From the NCBI RefSeq assembly GCF_030463535.1, contig NC_132879.1:39462597-39526596 (forward strand): a stretch of DNA of 64,000 nt, written 5' to 3'. The translations under genes and the position numbers were made by a program. The notes beneath the pieces are model-generated. The model saw nothing but the letters and a program-made list of their open reading frames with translations. It had not been told where the DNA came from and made no database searches. Origin of the DNA: Salminus brasiliensis. Lineage: Eukaryota; Chordata; Actinopteri; Characiformes; Bryconidae. Shown in pieces: positions 10,531-20,100 of the stretch (position 1 is the stretch's first letter; every line of letters begins with the position of its first letter).

Positions 10531-13500
10531 GTAAGACTGCATCACATACCTCAGAGAAGACTTTAGAACTATGACCTGCAATAGGTTAAAACATTTATGA
10601 GCACAGCTGGTGGTGTGGACACAATCTGTTAAAACCTACCAGGATACTTTCTTAGCTGGACTGTGTTCAGAAAGGATGAGTATAATGAACAGTTTCCAAC
10701 ATATTAATCTTAATGTTTTCCTTGCCTGCTAGTGAGGACTGCCTTGGTGAACGGACCCACGTACTCCGATCTTTGTTGAGAGACAGACTGAAGAAGAAGT
10801 ACCAAAACACAGATGACTATGTTCCAATGAAACTTTATTTATCCCAGGGAAAGAATAAAAGAATCCAGACTGAACAAGTGCCTGAAGGCCTGAAAGTCAC
10901 TGTAAAGGATTTTCTTAAAGATGAGAATGTAATTGAGTATGATGACCTCTTCAAACCATGCCCCGTCACAAATGAAGATGTCAGGACTGTTTTGATGAAA
11001 GGGATACATAGGGTAGGTAAAACAACTGCTTTGAAGATGTTTATGTTAGACTGGGCGGAAGGCAGAACACATCAGGACATCACTTTCGTTCTACCCCTCA
11101 GTCTCACAGAGCTGAGCTCGCTGAGGACAAAGAAATGCAGCTTCATGGAACTTTTAGGGTTGATCTTTCCAGAGCTGATGGACAGCGATATTCTGAAACA
11201 TGCCAGAGTCCTCTTTGTGCTGGATGACCTGAAGAGCTGCAGGGTCAAACTGAACTTCTGGCACACAAAATCTTGTGGTGATCCAGCCAAGAAGCTGACG
11301 CTGAGCGCACTGCTCGTAAACCTTATGAGAGGGGACTTCTTCCCGAAAGCCCAGATCTGGGTAGCGTCAAGTTCAGAGGGATCTGATTTCATCCCGTCTA
11401 AATATGTGCAGCGAGTTGTTGAGATTCAAGGCTTGGATGATGTTCAGTGGGAAGAATATGTTAGAAGAGCTGTGCGTGACAGTAACGTAGCTGCAACAGC
11501 AATCGTCCATGTCAAGTCATCAAATAATCTCTACTTCATGCGTTCTCAGCCAGGCTTTTGTCAGATTGCTGCCACTGTGGTAGAAGAAGTTATCACAAAG
11601 ATGTCGAACACGGAGCTACCACTGACTTTAACAGAGATGTACACACATTTCCTACTTATTCAGATGAGAAGAAAGGCTTCAAATGGAAACGCTGAGGCAA
11701 ACCACATGAAGACTGATGCTGAGGAGATCCTAAAGTTAGGCAAACTAGCATGGCACACACTTGAGAATGACTATTTGACTGTGTTTAAAGAGGATCTGAG
11801 AAATAATGATATGGCTCCATCATTTGCAGCTGAACTCTCACAGAAATGGCCTGCATTTCTTAAAGAGGAAGAACTAACTCAAGAGAAGGCATATCACTTC
11901 ACCCATCAAAGCACTCAGGCGTACCTTTCTGCATTGTATGTGGCTGTGAATTATGAACCCAGCCAAGGTAATGTGCTCCACTATACACTGACAGAGAGAG
12001 CAAAACATCTGTTAAAATCAAGTGATGCTCCCCGTGATATGCACAAAAGAGCCGTGGATAAAGCTTTGCAGAGCAAAGAAGGCACATTTGATTCCTTCCT
12101 CATCTTCCTCCTTGGAATATCTGCAGGTCCAAGCTTCAGGGATTTGTCATGTTTTCTTCCTGATTCTTTTAAAAGAGGGAGCTCAGAGACGATTGTCCCT
12201 TACATACTAAGGAAAATTAAGAAGAGCTCATCGCTTGATGTATCTAATACTCTCATCCGCTGTCTTGATGAACTGAATGTGTCTTACACTGTGGGTAAAA
12301 GTAAAAGCCAGAGAAAAGTCCAAGACAACTTAACACCCTCAGAGTGGTCTGCATTGTCAAAGACCTTGCTAAACTCTGAGGATCAGCAGCGAATATTTAA
12401 TCTTAAAGAATATCTTAACCCAGAAATGGCTTTTGTGAGAATGTTGCCGGTTATCAAGGCCTCGAGAATTCTAAGGTAGGCAGAATTCTTTGAAAGACTG
12501 CTTTGAAAGTCCAGCAAACATTGTGAATGTTTTCCAGCAACCATGCAAAACTGTAAAAACTGAGCTTTGAATAGTTTTTAGTTGCAAAATGTCAACTATC
12601 ATCTGTGCATATGATTCAAATGCAAATGATTTGAAAGAAACAATATATAGATAGTGGGTTTTATGTGGTTGCATAGTCCTAGATAGTCAAACTGTATATG
12701 TTGATTTACACAATTCACTTATTTCTGTTGGTTAGCATGGCTAGTAGGTGCTAGAATTCTCCATTCTAACATTTGTTTAAAACTTTTGATAAATCATGTC
12801 TCAACAATGTTTCTCTGGTTTAGACTCTGTGAATGCACAGATCTGTGCTGGATGTTACTAGCCTCTGCTCTGAGATCACCATCCAACAGCGTAAGAGAAA
12901 TTGACATACAGGATACCATCTGTGAAAAAGGAAATATTTGGTTATCTGAAGCACTGAAAAGTCCCAACTGCAAAGTAGAGATCCTAAGGTGAGGTTATGA
13001 ATATATATATATATTTAATATCACAATTTCAAAGGATGTTTACAGGGGCAATTCTGAAAATAATATTTATATTAATACATAATAATACATAATAATAAAG
13101 TACCATAGCACCTTTGCTTAACATAATGAAATGAAGTCTACACACCTAAAATAGTAGTTGTACTGTTGTTGTAGTTGTAATGTAGTTTGTAGTAGTACTA
13201 AAAATCGTGCCCAAAATTTTGTGCCAATTAACTGGTTATTTATACATGCAAAAACAATATATCATAGATGTATATACAGTGGGGAAAAAGTATTTAGTCA
13301 GTCACCAATTGTGCAAGTTCTCCCACTTAAAAAAAATTAAAAAAATTTGTCTGATTTTTAAAGAATTTATTTGCAAATAATGCTGGAAAATAAGTATTTG
13401 GTCACCTACAAACAAGCAAGATTTCTGGCTGTCACAGACCTGTAACTTCTTAAGAGGCTTCTCTGTCCTCCACCTATTACCTGTATTAATGGCACCTGTT

Positions 13501-16500
13501 TGAACTCATTAACAGTATAAAAGACACCTGCCCACAACCTCAAACAGTCACACTCCAAACTCCACTATGGTGAAGACCAAAGAGCTGTCGAAGGACACCA
13601 GAAACAAAATTGTAGACCTGCACCAGGCTGGGAAGACTGAATCTGCAATAGGCAAGCAGCTTGGTGTGAAGAAATCTACTGTGGGAGCAATAATCAGAAA
13701 ATGGGAGACCTACAAGACCACTGCTAATCTCCCTCGATCAGGGGCTCCACGCAAGATCTCAGCCCGTAAGGGTCAAAATGATCACAAGAACGGTGAGCAA
13801 AAATCCCAGAACCACACGGGGGGATCTAGTGAATGACCTGCAGGAAGCTGGGACCAACGGTACAAAGGCTACTGTTAGTAACACACTACGCTGCCAGGGA
13901 CTCAGATCTTGCAGTGCCAGACGTGTTCCCCTGCTTAAGCTAGTACATATCCGGGCACGTCTGAAGTTTGCTAGAGAGCATTTGGATGTTCCGGAAGAAT
14001 ATTGGGAGAATGTCTTCTGGTGAGGTGAAACCAAAGTAGAACTGTTTGGTACAAACACAACTCGTTGGGTTTGGAGGAGAGTGAATGCTGAGTTGCATCC
14101 AAAGAACACCATACCAACTGTGAAGCATGGGGGTGGCAACATCATGCTTTGGGGGTGTTTCTCTGCAAAGGGACTAGGACGACTGGTCCGTGTACGTGAA
14201 GGAATGAATGGGGCCATGTATTGTAAGATTTTGAGTGCAAACCTCCTTCCATCAGCAAGGGCATTTAAGGTGAAACATGGCTGGGTCTTTCAGCATGACA
14301 ATGCTCTCAAGCAGACTGCCAGGGCTACAAAGGAGTGGAGTTTTGTTATTGACCAAATACTTAATTTCCACCATTATTTGCAAATAAATTCTTTAAAAAT
14401 CAGACAATGTGATTTTCAGAATATTTTTTCTCATTTTGTCTCTCGTAGTTGAGGTCTACCTATGATGTCAATTACAGGCGTCTCTCATCTTTTTAAGTGG
14501 GAGAACTTGCACAATTGGTGACTGACTAAATACTTTTTTTTTTCCCCACTGTAACTTTTACCTTTAATTGTCTTTCACTATTAGGCGGATTGCTAATTTT
14601 GAGATACACTCATTATTTTGAGATGCTAAGTAATTTCTTTTGAGATACTAAGTTATACTTTTCTAACTGGTATGGGCTTTCATACGTTTGGTATAATTGT
14701 CCTGCTGGTATAATTGTTACTGTATGTCCTTCATAGCAATTGTTGGCCTATCTGCAGCTTTCCTCACAAGTCTACCTTAGCTGAGATGATGAGTTTTGAA
14801 GGGTGGCCTTTATAGACAGATATCTAGGTGGGGTATTTCAATCCTTTTAAGAGGTTCAAGGTATTGTGCAAATGTTTCCTGCAATTGAATGACTCAATGA
14901 ATGAATCAAATGATAGTATAGCACTTAGTAATAAAGGCTATAGGGAACTGTGTTTATTCTACATTTGACTAAACATAATACAGGTGAGTTGCTATTAAAA
15001 AAAATGAATTAATTTGTTAATTTTTGATGCTAAAACACAATCATTTATGTGTTACTTTTAGAACACCACACTGTCCTAAACATGATGATTCAGAGACGTA
15101 CCCTCCGATTTTGGCTCTTTTATCTAACCCATCACATCTAAGAGAGCTGGACTTGAACTTCAATATGATTGTTAATGACAAGACACAGGAAGACCTGGCA
15201 ACATTATTAGTGGTGCCTGGAGCTCATCTGGAGAAACTTGTGTAAGTAAAGTTAAAGGCAGTGTACACTATTCTGAACTTGACAGCAAAACAAAAACACC
15301 CCCCTCCCCTTCAGTACTGCTTCAGAAGCTCCATCTTAAATTCATGAACATGCATTGCCAAGGTAACAAATGTATAATAAAAAAAATTGGGTAAAAAAAA
15401 AAGTAGGTTTAAATGATAAAGAGTCTGTAATATTTTAAAAAGGTCCTCATAAGGTACTGTGAGATGTTAAGAGTAGGTTTTTCCAGTGTGTAATATTAAT
15501 GGAATTCCTGGTCTTCCAGTGATTAAGGATACTTTTCTTGGCCATGGCAAGTGCATTCAGTATGGGGGTGGTGCATTTGGTCGCTATTGTTTGTCATTAG
15601 GAAATTATGAATTTGAATATTAGGAGTGCCAGATGACTGATTTGACACATAGATGCCCTCTTACATATAATGTAAGATATAATTCAATACAAACTTATTT
15701 TACTTTGCATGTAAATCTAAATGGCTTGTTTATGTTGCTATGTTCTCCTCAGGGTTCATTACAGCAAGCTTTCAGCAAACTTCTTCAAGAACTTGGCCAC
15801 AGCTCTCCGTAGCGATACATGCTGTCTGAATGAACTAGATTTGAGGCTCCACTACGGCTTTGTTGGTGATGAGCGTGTAATTCCACTACTGTCGGAAGGA
15901 TTGGGAGACAGCTGCTGCCAACTTAGGGTTCTGAGGTAAAGTAAAAAAACAAGTAGGAAAGGTCATGTGCTTTCCATATTTTAAACACATGTTTTCAGAT
16001 ATTTGTTGTCACTACAACATGGTGAAACCTAGTGGCTCCAGAGAACCATCACACTGGGTCTGCAGAAGTGGGTGTTCTTATTAACCTACACACAGCTTCA
16101 GTGCGCAGGCACAGTCATCATCTGTGGTGTAGATGTAAGAAGTGTCTGAAGTCTGAAATATACTCATATGCATTTGTTTGCTTGTTTAAAAAAAATCACA
16201 TCTCCTAACTTGCTTTACAGGCATTCATATCTAGTAATTTGTTTCACACAGACAAATCAATACAGTTTAAAGACAGTGGGACCATTATGAATAACTAGAA
16301 GCACTTTTATCCCAGTAAGTGTTATCACTCTAAATAATGCTAGAATGTTGTAATTTAGTTCCAACTTAAATGTTTAAGTAAGGTCTATCCATGTTTTTTT
16401 TTTTATTTGTTCATATAATTAATGCCATCATTAGTTGCCAATGATGCCAATGCCATGACCTCTTAAATGCCATCATTAGTTCCCGGCTTTTTCCCTCCCT

Positions 16501-17132
16501 GGTATAACTTAAGAACAACTCAGCTAGTTTGCACTGCTTCCCATGTAGTTACTGATAGTAGTCCTTAGGGTGTAATATGGAGATGAGACTGGTGACAATG
16601 TTACGTGCAGATAGCTGTCACAATTTGTCACGAGACAGAGGCGGACATACTTGCAGGATAATTGTTTTAATACAAGACAAGAAAACAGAAACCAAACAAG
16701 CACAAAGTTTAGCAAAATAAAGAACACAAGACTAACAGAAACACATGCACAACCGACCACATGCACAACCGAACACATGCGCAAGACCAGACAAGGAATG
16801 ACTGAAACAAAGGGGTACCTTGGGAGCACATGGCAAAACCAAACAAAGGCAGACATGACAACTGGGGCAGGCATGGCAATAGCAAACATGCCTTGACTGA
16901 TTAACTGCATCTGGTGTTAGTAATAAGTCTAATAGTAAGTAATAGTTAATTTGCCTTTGTTGGCTGGAACTGTACCTTTAAAATATGTTCATGACCATAG
17001 ATATATATCACTGCTGTCCAAATAATAACATGAATCTCCAAAATGTAACCTTTACAGAAGAATGCTAAAACATTCTTAACTTTTAAGAATGTAAAGTGTC
17101 TTTATTCCAGTAATTTTAGATCATGTCTCATT

Positions 17133-17186
<54 letters not shown>

Positions 17187-20100
17187 TGAAAAAATGGAAG
17201 TGCTTATTTTTTGTGAACAGCAATGATCTGAACGTTTGACTTGGCTGGATCATATTATTTTTCACTTTAAAAATATTTCACATTTACAGCATTTAGCAGA
17301 CACGCTTATCCAGAGCAAAGATTTGTCCTTTCATTCATTTGCCTTTTTTGTCTTCACGGTCTCTCCAGACTGGCAGATGGGTCTATAAGACAAACAGGAT
17401 TTACTGCACTGGTCTCTGCTTTTTCCTCAAACCCTTCACACCTAAAGGAGCTGGACCTGAGTTATAGCACACCTGGACTTGAGGCTTTTCTTCAGCTTTG
17501 CTCTTTGCTGGGGGACTCGCGATTCAAACTGGAGACGCTGATACTGATTAACTTGGAATGGTGGGACCATACAAACCCAACTTTTACCTTCAGGTTAGTT
17601 TGCACACATTAATCTGTAATTTCATAGCACATTTCACCACTTAGTATTACTGCACTCTACCATTAGACCATCTTCATCAGCTGTTGACAGTAGCTGTTTA
17701 ATCATATAAGTTATTTGTCTTCAAAGACAGAACATTTTTATGCTAACTGAAATATAAGTTTGGGATGGTTGTAATATGATGTAAAAAGGAACTCTACAAT
17801 GAATGGATCCTTACCATGGTGTTTCACCTTTCCCGTTTCATCCAGGAAACCAGTGAGCACTCCCCATTTTGGAGGATTGCAGAGGTAAATGATCAACTTC
17901 CCATAGTATTTAACAAAGCCTAAGACTAAGACAATAAGACTGGCTTTACACAGTGCAATTTTGCAATTACACTCTTACACAAAAGTTGTGAGCTCCTGAA
18001 CTTCATAAAATATATGTTTCATGAAACAATCAAAATGTGGTAATGCATCATGTGATCAAGTCAAACATTATTGTGTGAAACATTATTGCATAACATGGAA
18101 AAAGACAAAGGTTTTTAAAGATCCGGAAGCGGAGTTCACAAGTTCAAAGTTAAAGGAACACTGGCTACACTACCTGGACGTGACAGAAAGAGGAAGCTAT
18201 CACAGGCTGCCTCCAGATTCCTGAGGAGGCAGGTGGTCAAAAACCCTTGAGTGACTACAAAAGACCTGCAGATTAGGTTGCAGTGAGCACTAAGGTTTCA
18301 GTTTGCACATTCAGTTCAGTTCCATATGTGTCGGAGGAAACAGGTTCTAGTCTTGGGGCTTTGCTAGTAATTGGCCTTCCTAATTTGGTAGAAAATGGAG
18401 ATTGCATCTGTGTATATGTAAAATAGAATTTCAATCCTAAAATGCTTCTTTAATTACAGTGCTTGTAACACAAAGCATGCATTGTTATCCACTGGCTTCT
18501 TCTCCTTTTTATTTTTTCAGGATCAATAAGTCAGTGACTTACTGTATTTTCTATGTTTAATGCTTTTTAACAATATTAAAGACATGTTTCCTTTTCTCTT
18601 TAATATAACTGTAATGCTAGGGTCTCCAGAACCTCGTTCTGTGTGTCTGTGTATCTATTCCTCTCCAGCTCTTTGTCTGGCTGTCTATCCCTCTACAGCT
18701 CTATGTCTATCTCTCTATCTTTCTCTCTGCAACTCTATCTGCCTGTCTACACCCTACAACCAGTATTTCCTTCAGGAAATGAATATCTAGTTTGTATTTG
18801 TGGAAAGTAGCAGGTGCTAGCAATATAGAAATCACACTTTCGACCAGCTTAATTAAATAAACGTTTACACAGTCTTTGTGTCTGTGTAGCACACTGAGCA
18901 TGGAGAATAAAGCAGAGCAAAACTTGTCTGAGGATGTGAGAACCAAAATTGTAATACAGTATGGATAATCCCAAGATTTTAAGTTTATTTCCAGAGAACT
19001 GAATGTTCTAGTGTCCACTATTCACAACATCAATAAAAAGTTTACAACCCATGGCACTTACCTAGCTAAACTCACCTGGATGTGGACAGAATTGATGATT
19101 GCAATCAAGCAGACCTGCACACAAGGTACAACAGTGTCAGCTCACATTATTGGTTGCCCTTTTAAATGAAATATGATGCTATGGTATGAGACTGTTGACA
19201 CTGGCTGGAGTTTGCAGAATCTACCAGAAGAAGCCACAGTCCTTCTGGAAGAATTCCTTGACAAAAATAGCTTATTGGTAAAGCACATCATTGTACCATT
19301 TACAAGGTAAAACAAGGCCAGTCCATACAGTTAAACATGGTGGATATTCAAAGATGTTTTGGGGATGTTTTTAGTTTGTTCGATCAATCAGCATGCAAAA
19401 AGTAAAATATTTTAAACAGGCCAGCATTATGATATAATACAATAAAACATGACATCCTGTAACACAGTACAGTAATATGCACTGTGTTGTTGCAGCCAAA
19501 CTAGTGTACTGTTTTTTTTTTTTTTTAAATGGGTTTGAGTAAATGGCAGGTTAAAATTATGTGGCATGCAACAACTGCTTGCATGAATGTGTGTGTATAC
19601 CCATACATTTCTATAGAAATTGAATGAATGTGTAGAGGATATAATGTAATCCTTTTAAAATTATTGTGCACAATTATACTATTGCCACTATATGCATGCT
19701 TGATGACACCCTGAACACCACTAGCAGCAGCGAACAAAATCCTGGAAAGTATTTTTATGAACTACCACCTGAAAGACTGGTTTTTAGGATTATCTGTTCT
19801 TTAACCCATATACACTCTGTCGTTGTGCTGAATAAATTAAATGGTGATCCAATTAAGTAAACATTTTGTAAACATTGGTATTTGAAAATGTATGTATTAT
19901 GTGTTTTACAAAATTCAAGAGAGACATTTTTTTTTAGAACAACTTTGATATTTATGCATTCTTTTGTGTTTTTGTGCTGCTGTTAGACAAAGCACTGTTG
20001 TCCTGATGAGTGAAGCATATAAAGCCCTGGCCTTAGCCCTTTGCTCATCAAACCTCAGAGTTCTGGACCTCAGTAATAACTGCTTTGAAAATTCCATAGT

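Noticed and set aside
10713-10732. ATG-initiated start of the gene 1 NACHT reading frame (MFSLPA...), and likewise MNSFFFLA... at 30513 in gene 2
   Set aside because: These codons are the polypyrimidine tract and acceptor of the preceding intron. The AG borders at 10732 and 30538 and the phase-matched start exons show that the coding exon begins after them.
10433-10733. PYD or CARD exon at the NLR amino terminus
   Set aside because: The start exons encode only about 10-14 residues and no death-fold-sized open exon lies between the first exon and NACHT in either gene.
11072-12087. Minus-strand ORFs of 62-106 codons within the NACHT exons (also in gene 2)
   Set aside because: Shadow frames of the conserved coding strand; they appear in both paralogues only because the DNA is nearly identical.
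16524-16910. 128-codon minus-strand ORF in an NLR gene 1 intron
   Set aside because: Low-complexity frame through an A/C-rich repeat; the plus strand is open there too.
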